Shown here in pieces: positions 46,004-55,373 of a stretch of DNA of 64,000 bases. The stretch's first letter is position 1, and the number at the start of each line of letters is the position of its first letter. The stretch is taken from assembly GCF_000521785.1 (NCBI RefSeq), contig NZ_JALZ01000003.1, positions 1 to 64,000 of the forward strand, read 5' to 3'. Under the pieces are notes generated by a model, which was given only the letters and a program-made list of their open reading frames with translations, did no database searches and was not told where the DNA came from. Source of the stretch: Roseivivax halodurans JCM 10272 (lineage in GTDB: Bacteria; Pseudomonadota; Alphaproteobacteria; Rhodobacterales; Rhodobacteraceae). Both the position numbers and the translations under genes were made by a program.

Positions 46004-47763
46004 TGATCCATGTAGACGTGCGTCTCGGCGACGGCGCCGGGATGGGTGACGGCGCCCTTGTAGGTGGGGCCGACGAGCTGTGCGAACTTCCAGAGCGCGC
46101 CGGCGGCGTAGTTCGTCGGACGCGCGCCCGGCCAGGCCTGCCTGCGGGCGTCCATCTCCTCGTCCGAGACGTCCACGTTGATCTCGCCCTTGATCGCGTC
46201 GATCGTGATCATGTCGCCGGTCTTGAGGAACGCGATCGGTCCGCCCTGCGCCGCCTCCGGGCCGACATGGCCGACACAGAAGCCGCGCGTCGCGCCGGAG
46301 AAGCGCCCGTCGGTGATGAGCGCGACCTTCTTGCCCATGCCCTGCCCCGAGAGAGCGGCAGTCGTCGCCAGCATCTCGCGCATGCCGGGCCCGCCCGCCG
46401 GGCCCTCGTTGCGGATGACGATCACGTCGCCTTCCTCATATCCACGGGACTTGACCGCCTCGAACGCCTCTTCCTCGCTCTCGAAGACGCGGGCGGGACC
46501 GGTGAAGACCTGGTTCTCGGGCGCGATGCCCGCGACCTTCACGATTGCCCCCTCGGGCGCGAGGTTGCCCTTGAGCCCGACGACGCCACCCGTCTTGGTG
46601 ATGGGGTTCTCAATCGAGTGGATGACCTTGCCGTCGGCGTTTCGGTCGATCAGCTCTAGTTCCTCGCCGATGGAGCGGCCGGAGGCAGTGATGCAATCCT
46701 CGTGGATGAGGCCCGCCTTGCGCAGCTCCTTCATCACCACCGGGATGCCGCCCGCGTCGAAGAGGTCCTTCGCCACATACGCGCCGCCCGGCTTGAGGTC
46801 GACGAAATAGGGCGTGTCGCGGAAGATCTCGCAGACATCTTCGAGATAGAACTCGATGCCCGCCTCATGCGCGATGGCCGGCAAGTGCAGGCCCGCATTG
46901 GTCGACCCGCCGGTGCATGCGACGACCCGCGCGGCGTTCTCGAGGCTCTTGCGCGTGACCACGTCGCGGGCACGGATGTTGTTCTCGAGAAGGTCCATCA
47001 CCGCCTGCCCCGAAGCCTCGCCATAGGCGTCGCGGCTTTCGTAGGGCGCGGGCATGCCCGAGGAGTTCATCAGCGCGAGGCCGATCGCTTCGGAGACGCA
47101 GGCCATGGTATTTGCGGTGAACTGACCGCCGCAGGCGCCGGCCGAGGGACAGGCCACCCGCTCGAGCATGGCGAGTGCGGCGTCCGACAATTCGTTGTTC
47201 TGGTGGCGCCCGACCGCCTCGAACATATCCTGCACGGTCAGATCGCGGGTGCGGAAATCCTCGGGGATCTCGTCCACCTGCGGCGCCTTGCCCGGCAGGA
47301 TCGAGCCGCCGTAGATGAAGACCGAGGGCACGTTCAGACGCACCATGGCCATCATCATGCCCGGCAGCGACTTGTCGCAGCCCGCAAGACCCACGAGCGC
47401 GTCGTAGCAATGCCCGCGCATGGTCAGCTCGACCGTGTCCGCGATCGCCTCGCGCGAGGCGAGCGAGGAGCGCATGCCCTCGTGGCCCATCGCGATGCCG
47501 TCGGTCACGGTGATCGTGGTGAACTCGCGCGGGGTGCCGAAACCCTGCTTGACGCCCATCTTCACCGCCTGCGCCTGCCGGCTGAGCGCGATGTTGCAGG
47601 GCGCGGCCTCGTTCCAGCAGGTCGCGACGCCGACGAAGGGCTGGTGGATCTCGTCCTCGGTCATGCCCATCGCGTAATAGTACGAACGGTGCGGCGCGCG
47701 GGCCGGTCCCTCGGTCACATGGCGGCTGGGAAGCTTCGTTTTGTCGAACGGGCGCTTGAGCAT
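46000..47763 (-). CDS. ilvD: Dihydroxy-acid dehydratase IlvD
   Basis: Dehydrates dihydroxyisovalerate and dihydroxymethylvalerate in branched-chain amino-acid synthesis. The 587-residue enzyme shows the Fe-S cysteines in CWNEAAPC (about 50-57), [15 protein letters not shown] (about 122-136) and [16 protein letters not shown] (about 195-210), the Mg-binding Asp/Glu region, and the C-terminal [19 protein letters not shown] motif in parts. Starts at ATG 47763 with GGAAGGA upstream. The lipoprotein gene overlaps its end. Confidence 0.96.
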   Translation of the reverse strand: MLKRPFDKTKLPSRHVTEGPARAPHRSYYYAMGMTEDEIHQPFVGVATCWNEAAPCNIALSRQAQAVKMGVKQGFGTPREFTTITVTDGIAMGHEGMRSSLASREAIADTVELTMRGHCYDALVGLAGCDKSLPGMMMAMVRLNVPSVFIYGGSILPGKAPQVDEIPEDFRTRDLTVQDMFEAVGRHQNNELSDAALAMLERVACPSAGACGGQFTANTMACVSEAIGLALMNSSGMPAPYESRDAYGEASGQAVMDLLENNIRARDVVTRKSLENAARVVACTGGSTNAGLHLPAIAHEAGIEFYLEDVCEIFRDTPYFVDLKPGGAYVAKDLFDAGGIPVVMKELRKAGLIHEDCITASGRSIGEELELIDRNADGKVIHSIENPITKTGGVVGLKGNLAPEGAIVKVAGIAPENQVFTGPARVFESEEEAFEAVKSRGYEEGDVIVIRNEGPAGGPGMREMLATTAALSGQGMGKKVALITDGRFSGATRGFCVGHVGPEAAQGGPIAFLKTGDMITIDAIKGEINVDVSDEEMDARRQAWPGARPTNYAAGALWKFAQLVGPTYKGAVTHPGAVAETHVYMDQ

Positions 47764-47894
47764 CTCGGCTGATCCTTCCAGGCTGTCTTGGCGATTGGCA
47801 TACCTTTCGCCCTTGCGCCGCACAAGGACGCGCGCCGGACAGAAAAGAACCAACGCGGGATTCCCAGCGAAATATCGCGAAGTTTCTTGGCCGC

Positions 47895-49949
47895 TCAGCC
47901 CTCTTGCAGCACTTCGAGGAACGCCGCCCCGAACCGCTCGGCCCGGCGCTCGCCCAGGAGACGCTCGAGCGTATCGACATCCGAGGGCCGCAATTCGGCG
48001 ATCTTCGCCAGTTGCGAGGCCGAGCAGGAGAGCGGCTTGTCGGTTCCATGCGCGCCGCGCGCGAGTTTCGCCTGCGCCGCAAGGAGCCGGTCGTAGAGCG
48101 CCCCCGAGGATTTCCCGGCGAGCTTGCGGCGCGTCGGGTGCATCGCCTCGGCCTCGCTCGCGACGACCGACAGGAATTCCGACCCGTAGCGTTCGAGCTT
48201 CTTGGCGCCGATGCCCGAAATGCCCGCCATTTCGTCGAGGTTGCGGGGGCGTCGTTCCGCGATCTCGATCAGCGTGCGGTCGGGAAAGATGACGTAGGCC
48301 GGGACCCGCTGCGCCTCTGCCAGAGCGCGCCGCTTGGCCTTGAGGGCCGACAGGAGCGGTGCGTCCTCCTCCGAGACCAGCGTGCGCGCCACCGGGCGCG
48401 AGGCCTTGGCCCGGTCGATCGTGTCGCGGCGGAGCGTGACGCTCTCCTCGCCGCGCAGGATCGGGCGCGCGCCTTCGGTCATCCAGAGCGCACCGTGGCG
48501 CTCTGGGTCGGGGCGCATCAGGTCGCGCCCCATGATCTGCCGGAAGACGGCCTGCCATTGCGAGCGCGAGAGGTCCTTGCCGACGCCGAAGGTCGGCAGG
48601 CTTTCGTGGCCGCGCTGGCGCACTTTGTCGGTCTCGTTGCCGATCAGGATGTCGATCAGATGCCCCGAGCCAAAGCTTTCGCCGGTCCGCAGCGCCGCCG
48701 AGAGCGCCTTGCGCACTGCCTCGGTGCCGTCGAAGGTGTCGGGCGGACTGTCACAGAGGTCGCAGGCGCCGCAATTGCCGCCATGCTCCTCGCCGAAATA
48801 GCGCAGAAGCGTCTTCCGGCGGCACTCGAACGCCTCGGCCAGCCCCAGTAGCGCGTTGAGCCGCCCGTGATCCGCCGCGCGCCTCTCGGGCGGCGCGTTG
48901 CCCTCGTCGATCTGGGAGCGGCGCAGGCGGATGTCGTCCGGCCCGAAGAGGGTCAGGGTCTCGGCCGGGGCCCCGTCGCGGCCCGCCCGCCCGATTTCCT
49001 GGTAATAGGCCTCGATGGATTTCGGCAGATCCGCATGCGCGACCCAGCGGATGTCGGGCTTGTCGACGCCCATGCCGAAGGCGACGGTGGCCACGACGAT
49101 GAGCTCGTCCTCGGTCGCGAAACGCTCCTCCACGTGGCGGCGGGCGTCGGGCTCCATCCCGCCGTGATACGAAAGCGCGGCGTGCCCGTCCTCGCGCAAA
49201 GCCTGCGCGATGCTCTCGGTCTTGGCGCGGGTGCCGCAATAGACGATCCCAGACTGCCCCTTGCGGGCGGCGGCGAAGGCCAGGATCTGCTTGCGCGGGC
49301 TGTCCTTGGGCTGGAAGGCGAGGTGCAGGTTCGGCCGGTCGAAGCCTCGCAGGAAGGTCTGCGGCTGCGCCCCGTCGAAGAGCCGGGTGACGATCTCGCC
49401 CTGCGTCTCGGCATCCGCCGTCGCGGTGAACGCGGCGAGCGGAACGCCGAGCGTGCGCCGCAGCTCTCCGATCCGCAGATAATCCGGGCGGAAATCGTGC
49501 CCCCACTGGCTGACGCAATGCGCTTCGTCGACGGCGATCAGCGACACGCCCGCCTGCGCCAGCATCCGCTGTGTTCCGCCGGAGGCGAGCCGCTCGGGCG
49601 CGAGATAGAGCAGCTTCAGCGAGCCGTCATGCAGCGCGTCGAAGACGGCATCGGTCTCTTCCGGAGTATTGCCCGAAGTCAGCGCGCCCGCCGCGACGCC
49701 CGCCTCGCGGAGGCCGCGGACCTGGTCGCGCATCAGCGCGATCAGGGGCGAGACGACGACCGTCACACCGGGCCGCACGAGCGCGGGAAGCTGGAAGCAG
49801 AGCGACTTGCCCCCGCCCGTGGGCATGATCGCAAGCACGTTCTCACCGGCCGTCACCGCATCCACGATTTCTCCCTGTCCGGGACGGAAATCGTCGAATC
49901 CGAAGACGTCGCGCAGAAGCGCGGAGGCGGGACCCATGTCACGGGGCAT
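47895..49949 (-). CDS. recQ: ATP-dependent DNA helicase RecQ
   Basis: 3'-5' helicase for recombination repair. The 684 residues contain Walker A MPTGGGKS (about 41-48), [15 protein letters not shown] (Walker B and aromatic loop), the [13 protein letters not shown] and GRAGRDG motifs, a zinc-binding set (CRRKTLL...GNCGACDLC, about 378-403), a winged-helix RQC domain and a C-terminal HRDC domain (about 610-680). All functional parts are present. The gene is divergent from the dehydrogenase gene. Confidence 0.96.
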   Translation of the reverse strand: MPRDMGPASALLRDVFGFDDFRPGQGEIVDAVTAGENVLAIMPTGGGKSLCFQLPALVRPGVTVVVSPLIALMRDQVRGLREAGVAAGALTSGNTPEETDAVFDALHDGSLKLLYLAPERLASGGTQRMLAQAGVSLIAVDEAHCVSQWGHDFRPDYLRIGELRRTLGVPLAAFTATADAETQGEIVTRLFDGAQPQTFLRGFDRPNLHLAFQPKDSPRKQILAFAAARKGQSGIVYCGTRAKTESIAQALREDGHAALSYHGGMEPDARRHVEERFATEDELIVVATVAFGMGVDKPDIRWVAHADLPKSIEAYYQEIGRAGRDGAPAETLTLFGPDDIRLRRSQIDEGNAPPERRAADHGRLNALLGLAEAFECRRKTLLRYFGEEHGGNCGACDLCDSPPDTFDGTEAVRKALSAALRTGESFGSGHLIDILIGNETDKVRQRGHESLPTFGVGKDLSRSQWQAVFRQIMGRDLMRPDPERHGALWMTEGARPILRGEESVTLRRDTIDRAKASRPVARTLVSEEDAPLLSALKAKRRALAEAQRVPAYVIFPDRTLIEIAERRPRNLDEMAGISGIGAKKLERYGSEFLSVVASEAEAMHPTRRKLAGKSSGALYDRLLAAQAKLARGAHGTDKPLSCSASQLAKIAELRPSDVDTLERLLGERRAERFGAAFLEVLQEG

Positions 49950-50093
49950 GTCGGCGGGAGACCTGCAGGTTTTTATGTCGAACTGCTCTTACTCCAACAG
50001 TCGCATACCAAGATTCGGTGAACAAGTCCGGAGGTCGCGACGTTTGGGCCGCAGCATTGGATCGCACGCGACACTTGCAAAAGGACGAGAGTG

Positions 50094-50972
50094 ATGAAGA
50101 TCGCATTTCTGGGCCTCGGCGCGATGGGCTCGCGCATGGCCATGACAATCGTGAAGGCCGGCCATGAAGTGGCGGTCTGGAACCGGACCCCCGGCAAGGC
50201 GGACGCGCTGACGGGCGCGGGCGCCAGCGAAGCGCAAAGCCCGCGCGAGGCAGCTGACGGCGCATCCATCGTCGTTTCGATGGTGATGGACGATGCCGCC
50301 TCGCGCAGCGTCTGGACCGATGAGAGCACCGGCGCGCTCTCCGCGATGAGAGGCGATGCCGTTGCCGTCGAATGCTCCACGATCTCGCCCGGCTGGTGCC
50401 TCGAACTGGCGCGCCACGCGACCGAAGCGGGGGTGCCGTTCCTCGACGCTCCGGTCGCGGGGACCTTGCCCCCGGCGGAAAGCGGAGAGCTCGTCATCAT
50501 CGCCGGCGGCGACCAGATCGCCATCGAACGCGCCGAGCCCGCGCTCGCTGCCATGGGCAAGGCGACCTACCGCGCGGGCCCGAACGGCGCCGGGATCGCG
50601 ACGAAGCTCCTCGTCAACGGGATGCTGGCCGCTCAGGAAGCCGCGCTTGCGGAACTTCTCGCGATGGTCCGCGCCATGGGACACGATCACCGGCGGGCCT
50701 TCGAGATCCTGTGCGAGACGCCGGTCGCGAGCCCGATGCTGAAAACCTACGGCAGGATGATGATCGAGGGTACCGACACGGTGATGTTCCCGGTGGACGG
50801 CATCCTCAAGGATCTCGGCATCATAACGCAGGCCGCCGAAAGCGTCCGGCAGGACGTCCCGGTGACCCAGGGCGCGACCGCCGGCTTCAAGCTCGCCCAC
50901 GGCGCGGGTCTCGGCCAGCGCAACCAGACCGAGATCCTGCGCGCCTATGAAGGCAAGTCGAGCTCTCAGTAG
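50094..50972 (+). CDS. Beta-hydroxyacid dehydrogenase family protein (3-hydroxyisobutyrate dehydrogenase-like)
   Basis: NAD(P)-dependent dehydrogenase of 292 residues of the HIBADH/tartronate-semialdehyde-reductase family. FLGLGAMGSRMA (about 4-15) is the Rossmann motif, DAPVAGTLPPAESGEL (about 118-133) is the substrate loop equivalent to DAPVSGG, and Lys in NGAGIATKLLVNG (about 165-177) is the catalytic residue. The substrate could be 3-hydroxyisobutyrate, tartronate semialdehyde or succinate-semialdehyde-type; not resolved. ATG 50094 is preferred to the adjacent GTG 50091. Convergent with YggT. Confidence 0.85.
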   Translation: MKIAFLGLGAMGSRMAMTIVKAGHEVAVWNRTPGKADALTGAGASEAQSPREAADGASIVVSMVMDDAASRSVWTDESTGALSAMRGDAVAVECSTISPGWCLELARHATEAGVPFLDAPVAGTLPPAESGELVIIAGGDQIAIERAEPALAAMGKATYRAGPNGAGIATKLLVNGMLAAQEAALAELLAMVRAMGHDHRRAFEILCETPVASPMLKTYGRMMIEGTDTVMFPVDGILKDLGIITQAAESVRQDVPVTQGATAGFKLAHGAGLGQRNQTEILRAYEGKSSSQ

Positions 50973-51262
50973 GCGCCGTAGAAGGCCCCGGCATTGTTGG
51001 CGAGGATGATGCGGAGCGCGTAGACACCGATCAGCGCCAGCAGCGGCGCGAGATCGAGCCCGCCCATCGGCGGCAGGATCCGGCGGATCCGCCCGTAGAT
51101 CGGCTCGAGCAGGCGGCTGAGGCCGTCCCAGATCTGCGCCACGAGCGGCTGGCGCAGGTTGAGGACCTGGAAATTGATCAGCCAGCTCATGATGACGTGG
51201 GCGATGATGATGAACCACATCACGTCGAGGATCAGCATCAGGATCTGGAAAAGCGATTGCAT
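50966..51262 (-). CDS. YggT family membrane protein
   Basis: Small inner-membrane protein of 98 residues with two hydrophobic helices (about 5-30 and 70-92) and the family sequence LLEPIYGRIRRILPPMGGLDLAP in parts (about 50-72). YggT proteins may be linked to cell division or turgor, but no function is established. Start at ATG 51262. Its last codons overlap the dehydrogenase gene by seven bases on the opposite strand. Confidence 0.9.
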   Translation of the reverse strand: MQSLFQILMLILDVMWFIIIAHVIMSWLINFQVLNLRQPLVAQIWDGLSRLLEPIYGRIRRILPPMGGLDLAPLLALIGVYALRIILANNAGAFYGAY

Positions 51263-51399
51263 GTGGCGGGTGTCCCTCGTCTTGCGTGAAGCGCCCAAGT
51301 GGTAAGGGGCTCGAAAGCGGAGGGCAAGAGCGCCGCAACGTTCAGGGTTGACGCTGCACCCCGGCGCGGCCACCCGGGCTGCAAACCGGAGACGCGCCC

Positions 51400-51966
51400 A
51401 TGTACCCATTCATCCGCCTCGCCAAGGAAAGCTGGAAGTTCCGGAACGCCGGCCCCCTCGGCGTCGGCGAGACGCATGTCTCGCACCACGTCTGCTGGCC
51501 CTGGGACCTCGATCTCTGGGCGGAGCTGAACAACGGACGGACGCTGACGATCTACGACCTCGGCCGCATCCCGATGGCCCAGCGTGCGGGGCTGATCGGC
51601 GTGATGCGCGAGAAGGGCTGGGGTCTGACCATCGCGGGCTCCTCGGTGCGCTACCGGCGCCGCGTACGCATGATGCAGCGGATCGAGATGCGCTCCCGGG
51701 TGGTCTGCTGGGACAACCGCTTCGTCTACCTCGAACAATCAATGTGGACGCGGAACGGCGACTGCGCCAGCCACGCGCTCTTCCGCTCGGCGGTGACCCG
51801 CGAGACCGGGATCGTGCCGCCCGAGGACGTGATCGCCGCCATGGGCCTTGCCATCCCGTCGCCGGAGATCCCGCAGTGGATCCGGGCTTGGATCGATGCG
51901 GAGGCGACGCGACCGTGGCCCCCGATGCAGGACGCATTGCCCGAGACGACGCGGCTCCCGGCCTGA
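51400..51966 (+). CDS. 4HBT-type acyl-CoA thioesterase (DSCD75/THEM6-like)
   Basis: Hotdog-fold thioesterase family protein of 188 residues. It has the family sequence VSHHVCWPWDLDLWAELNNGR in parts (about 27-47), equivalent to the nucleophile/acid region, then IYDLGRIPM and a beta-rich half with RRRVRMMQRIEMRSRVV in parts. Cytosolic, probably acting on acyl-CoA; substrate not known. GGAGA precedes the ATG at 51400. Transcribed alone, or with the following transporter. Confidence 0.8.
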   Translation: MYPFIRLAKESWKFRNAGPLGVGETHVSHHVCWPWDLDLWAELNNGRTLTIYDLGRIPMAQRAGLIGVMREKGWGLTIAGSSVRYRRRVRMMQRIEMRSRVVCWDNRFVYLEQSMWTRNGDCASHALFRSAVTRETGIVPPEDVIAAMGLAIPSPEIPQWIRAWIDAEATRPWPPMQDALPETTRLPA

Positions 51967-52092
51967 GCTACCGCGGCGCGCGTCGCGGCTCTTCCATGCC
52001 CCCGACGCGGCGCAGACCGGCCGAGACCGGAACCCTTGCGGATCGCCCCGCCGCCCTGTTCAGTGCAGCGGCGGCAGACAGGGGCAAACGAG

Positions 52093-53430
52093 ATGGACGA
52101 GAGCGCCAAGCGGCGGCGGATCTGGGGCTGGTTCTTCTTCGACTGGGCCAGTCAGCCCTATAACACCCTGCTCCTGACCTTCATCTTCGCGCCTTACGTT
52201 AAGGAACTGCTCGGCGACGGCACTACGGCGCAGACCGCCTGGGCGACCGGTATTGCGCTCGCCGGATTCGTGATCGCGATCCTGGCACCCATCCTGGGCG
52301 CGCTTGCCGACACTGGCGGCAACCGGATGCGATGGATCTGGGGGTTCTCGGTGCTCTACGTGGTCGGCGCTGCAATGCTCTGGTTCGCGCAGCCCGCCGA
52401 CTTCGATCTCTGGCTCACGCTCCTGTTCTTCGCGCTCGGCCTGATCGGCATGGAGTTCGCCACGATATTCACCAACGCGATGCTTCCCGATCTCGGCAAG
52501 CGCCAGGAGATCGGGCGCATCTCGGGCAACGGCTGGGCATTCGGCTATCTCGGCGGACTCGTCAGCCTCGTCATCATGCTCGTCTTCTTCGCCGAAAGCA
52601 GCGAAACCGGCACGACCCTGATCGGCATCCCTCCCGCCCTCGGGCTCGACCCGGAGGCGCGCGAGGGAACACGGTTCGTCGGTCCACTTGCCGCGCTCTG
52701 GTACGTCGTGTTCATGGTGCCCTTCTTCCTCTGGGTGCGCGACCCGAAGGCCGCTTCGGCCCCGCAAGGCGCGGTGCGACGTGCGCTTCGCGACCTCGGA
52801 GCCACGCTTCGCCACCTTCCGCGCGCGCCCTCGCTCTTCGCCTACCTCGCCTCGTCGATGTTCTACCGGGATGCCCTCAACGGGATGTATGCCTTCGGCG
52901 GGATCTACGCGGCCGGGGTGCTCGGATGGTCCGTGGTCGACACGGGCATCTTCGGCATCCTCGCCATCATTTCGGGAGCACTCTTTGCCTGGCTCGGCGG
53001 AAAGGCCGATGCCCGCTTCGGCCCGAAGCCGGTGATCGCCGCCTGCATCCTCGCCCTGCTCCTCGTTGCGATCTCCATCGTTCTAGTGAACCGGGAAAGC
53101 GTCTTTTTCGTGTCGATCCCCGAAGGCTCTGCCGCGCCCGACATCGCATTCTACGTGTTCGGCGCCACGATCGGGGCGGCCGGCGGCGTGCTGCAGGCGA
53201 CCTCGCGCACGATGATGGTCCGGCAGGCGAGACCCGAGCGGATGACCGAGGCGTTCGGCCTCTACGCTCTTGCCGGCAAAGCCACCTCGTTCCTCGCCCC
53301 GTCGCTCATCGCGCTGACCACCTGGGCGTCCGGATCGCAACAGGTCGGGGTCTCTCCCCTCATTCTCCTTTTCGCCATAGGGTTGTTGCTGCTAGCCTGG
53401 GTCAAACCGGACGGAGATCGAGCTGCATGA
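52093..53430 (+). CDS. MFS transporter, UMF1/Atg22-like
   Basis: Major-facilitator permease of 445 residues with about 12 helices. The N-terminal 'WGWFFFDWASQPYNTLLLTFIFAPY' is diagnostic of the UMF1 family, whose eukaryotic members include Atg22 vacuolar effluxers; bacterial members are not characterised in detail. A large loop (about 175-205) sits mid-protein. The TGA overlaps the mepA ATG, so the two genes are coupled. Substrate unknown. Confidence 0.85.
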   Translation: MDESAKRRRIWGWFFFDWASQPYNTLLLTFIFAPYVKELLGDGTTAQTAWATGIALAGFVIAILAPILGALADTGGNRMRWIWGFSVLYVVGAAMLWFAQPADFDLWLTLLFFALGLIGMEFATIFTNAMLPDLGKRQEIGRISGNGWAFGYLGGLVSLVIMLVFFAESSETGTTLIGIPPALGLDPEAREGTRFVGPLAALWYVVFMVPFFLWVRDPKAASAPQGAVRRALRDLGATLRHLPRAPSLFAYLASSMFYRDALNGMYAFGGIYAAGVLGWSVVDTGIFGILAIISGALFAWLGGKADARFGPKPVIAACILALLLVAISIVLVNRESVFFVSIPEGSAAPDIAFYVFGATIGAAGGVLQATSRTMMVRQARPERMTEAFGLYALAGKATSFLAPSLIALTTWASGSQQVGVSPLILLFAIGLLLLAWVKPDGDRAA

Positions 53431-54365
53431 TCCGCAGGACCCTGACCGCCCTTCTCGCACTGGCGCTTGCCGGCTGCGGTGGAGAGAACGCCTCCTCCAA
53501 CCTCGACAGCGCGCGCAGCGCGATGCCCCTAGCCGAGGCCGTTCCGGTCTCTCCCGTCATTTCCTCGCAGAGCGCCAAGCAGCTCTTCGGGACCGAGCCC
53601 GCGGCCTCGAGCCAACGCCCCGAACCGATCGGGTTTTATTCCGAGGGGTGCGCGGCGGGGAACGTGCAGATGCCCGAGACCGGATCGACCTGGCAGGCGA
53701 TGCGGCTCTCGCGCAACCGCAACTGGGGACATCCCGACACGATCGACCTTCTGCAGAGGGTCAGCCGCGTCGCGGCGCAGCAGCCGGGCGGCGCGGGCAT
53801 CTATGTGGGCGACATCAGCCAGCCCAAGGGCGGGCCGATGCTGACGGGCCATGCCAGCCACCAGATTGGTCTCGACGCGGACATCTGGCTCATGCAGGCG
53901 CCGCGCCTCGACCTTACCCGGACCGAACGCGAGAACCTCTCGGCGGTGTCCTTCCGCCGTGCGGAAGGCGCGTTCACCAACGACCGCTGGAGCCGCGCGC
54001 AGCACGAGGTCGTGAAGGCCGCCGCACAGGACCCCCGCACTGCACGGATCTTCATCTTCCCAGGCGCCAAGGTCCGGATGTGCAATGACGAGACGGGTGA
54101 CCGGTCTTGGCTTCGGAAGGTGCGCCCCTATTACGGGCATCACTACCACTTCCACGTCCGGCTGAGCTGCCCTCCCGGTGCCGCGAACTGCCGAAATCAG
54201 GATCCTCCTCCTCCCGGCGACGGTTGCGCCGAAGCGCAGGACTGGGTGAACAACATCCTCAACCCGCCCCCGCCGGATCCCGACTACGTTGCGCCTCCTC
54301 CGAAGAAGGAGCTGACGCTCGCGGACCTTCCGGCGCAATGCTCGGGCGTGCTCGCCGCCAACTGA
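53427..54365 (+). CDS. mepA: Penicillin-insensitive murein DD-endopeptidase MepA
   Basis: Peptidoglycan endopeptidase of 312 residues. The N-terminal signal ends in a lipobox-like LALAGC (Cys17), so it may be a lipoprotein, unlike soluble E. coli MepA. LAS-family metal motif: GHASHQIGLDADIW (about 146-159; His and Asp), and GHHYHFHVRLSCPPGA (about 233-248; His-x-His). Several Cys in the C-terminal half match MepA disulfides. A Pro-rich tail. ATGA overlap with the MFS gene. Confidence 0.92.
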   Translation: MIRRTLTALLALALAGCGGENASSNLDSARSAMPLAEAVPVSPVISSQSAKQLFGTEPAASSQRPEPIGFYSEGCAAGNVQMPETGSTWQAMRLSRNRNWGHPDTIDLLQRVSRVAAQQPGGAGIYVGDISQPKGGPMLTGHASHQIGLDADIWLMQAPRLDLTRTERENLSAVSFRRAEGAFTNDRWSRAQHEVVKAAAQDPRTARIFIFPGAKVRMCNDETGDRSWLRKVRPYYGHHYHFHVRLSCPPGAANCRNQDPPPPGDGCAEAQDWVNNILNPPPPDPDYVAPPPKKELTLADLPAQCSGVLAAN

Positions 54366-54383
54366 GCCGCCCCCGTTTGACCC

Positions 54384-54411
54384 TTGCGGGCGCGCGCGCC
54401 TCACGCTAAGG
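54384..54411 (+). promoter_or_regulatory. Predicted promoter of yhhQ
   Basis: TTGCGG (54384-54389), 16 bases, CTAAGG (54406-54411). An inverted repeat GCGCGCGCC / GGCGCGCGC (54392-54400 and 54410-54418) with a 9-base loop overlaps the -10 and could be an operator or the mepA 3' hairpin. Confidence 0.4.
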
Positions 54412-54476
54412 CGCGCGCTGTTCCGGGACCGCCCGGAGCCAAGTCCCCGCAACCTTGCTCAAAACGGGAAGTCATC

Positions 54477-55106
54477 ATGACCCGCGCGCATATTCCCGGC
54501 ATTCTTGCCATGGCGGCCGTCGTCGTCGCCTCGAACATCCTCGTCCAGTTCCTGCTTGGCCAATGGCTAACTTGGGGGGCGTTCACCTACCCCGTCGCCT
54601 TCCTTGTCACCGACGTCATGAACCGCGTCTATGGCCCGGGCCCGGCCCGCAAGGTCGTGATCATCGGCTTCGCCGTCGGCGTGATCTGCTCGCTGATCGG
54701 CACGCAGATCCAGGGGGAATTCGGCCCGCTTGTGACCTGGCGCATCGCCCTCGGCTCCGGCCTCGCCTTCCTGACGGCACAGCTTCTCGACGTCGCGATC
54801 TTCGACCGGCTGCGCGAGGGGCGGTGGTGGCGCGCGCCTCTCGCCTCCACGCTGGTGGGCTCGTCGACCGACACGGCGATCTTCTTCACCGTCGCCTTCG
54901 CGGGGTTCCTGACCTTCATCGAACCCGGAAACGACGTCTCTTGGGCGGGCGAGACGCTGCCGCTTCTCGGAGTCGGCCCGGCGGTGCCCCTCTGGGTGTC
55001 GCTCGCGGTGGCGGACTGGCTGGTGAAGCTCGCGCTCGCGCTGATTGCGCTCGTCCCGTTCCGGGTGATCGTTTCGTGGGCACAGTCCCATCGCGCGGTG
55101 GCCTGA
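54477..55106 (+). CDS. Queuosine precursor transporter YhhQ
   Basis: VUT-family membrane protein of 209 residues with six or seven helices; the family imports queuosine precursors (preQ0/preQ1) for tRNA modification. Motifs: AFTYPVAFLVTDVMNRVYG (about 35-53), 'LTAQLLDVAIFDRLR' and VGSSTDTAIFFTVAF (about 130-144), which match YhhQ. No riboswitch could be identified in the 110-base leader. GGGAAG is upstream of the ATG at 54477. Confidence 0.88.
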   Translation: MTRAHIPGILAMAAVVVASNILVQFLLGQWLTWGAFTYPVAFLVTDVMNRVYGPGPARKVVIIGFAVGVICSLIGTQIQGEFGPLVTWRIALGSGLAFLTAQLLDVAIFDRLREGRWWRAPLASTLVGSSTDTAIFFTVAFAGFLTFIEPGNDVSWAGETLPLLGVGPAVPLWVSLAVADWLVKLALALIALVPFRVIVSWAQSHRAVA

Positions 55107-55170
55107 ACCGTCAGAATTCATTTGACCGCAAGGAATTCCGTGCCACCCTCCGGGGTAGGTTTTCAACATC

Positions 55171-55188
55171 AGAAAGGAGGTGATCCAG
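55171..55188 (+). promoter_or_regulatory. 18-nt extended Shine-Dalgarno complementary to the 16S rRNA 3' end
   Basis: AGAAAGGAGGTGATCCAG is an exact complement of the conserved tail of bacterial 16S rRNA (CTGGATCACCTCCTTTCT), much longer than a normal 4-7-base Shine-Dalgarno. It immediately precedes a GTG that opens an 18-codon frame. Confidence 0.7.
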
Positions 55189-55244
55189 TGTCGAGAGAAG
55201 CATTGGAGAGAGGTGTCGGAACAGTGCGGAGGATCGCCGGCTAG
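55188..55244 (+). CDS. 18-codon leader ORF behind the extended Shine-Dalgarno
   Basis: Frame GTG...TAG encoding VSREALERGVGTVRRIAG, 18 residues, overlapping the last base of the extended Shine-Dalgarno. The peptide is basic and has no hydrophobic stretch. It could be a leader peptide whose translation controls the downstream hairpins. I have no independent proof of translation; the evidence is the unusually perfect ribosome-binding sequence at the right place. Confidence 0.45.
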   Translation: MSREALERGVGTVRRIAG

Positions 55245-55343
55245 GGCAGCCCCTTGTCGGACGGTGGTCCGTATTGGCGACGGTCCTAACCGACCCCGCC
55301 TCCTAGTTCTCGAAGGGTCGCCCACGCTCCGGGCGGCCCTTTT
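55245..55343 (+). ncRNA. Structured leader/sRNA segment ending in a terminator before arfB
   Basis: Between the leader ORF and arfB are possible hairpins CGGAC-GGTG-GTCCG (about 55259-55272) and GGTC-CTAACC-GACC, then an intrinsic terminator. Together with the extended Shine-Dalgarno and leader ORF this looks like a small transcript of 150-200 nt. Not recognised as tmRNA, SRP RNA or RNase P RNA. Promoter unclear: two GAATTC sites flank a TTGACC near 55122. Confidence 0.4.
55315..55343 (+). terminator. Intrinsic terminator 30 bases before arfB
   Basis: GGGTCGCCC (55315-55323), 7-base loop, GGGCGGCCC (55331-55339), 9-bp stem with one G-U, then TTTT (55340-55343). It would end the leader transcript and attenuate arfB. 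Confidence 0.75.
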
Positions 55344-55373
55344 AGTTTGCCGCGACTATTGTAAGACGGGTCC

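Noticed and set aside
54366-54476. preQ1 or SAM-type riboswitch upstream of yhhQ
   Set aside because: The hairpin and following A-poor sequence do not match preQ1-I, preQ1-II or SAM/SAH consensus elements that I know.
55107-55373. Possible tmRNA, SRP RNA, 6S or RNase P RNA in the gap before arfB
   Set aside because: No acceptor-stem ends, tag reading frame, GGUCAGG/GGAAGCAG signature or P4 sequence; the segment is better read as a leader with an extended Shine-Dalgarno and terminator.
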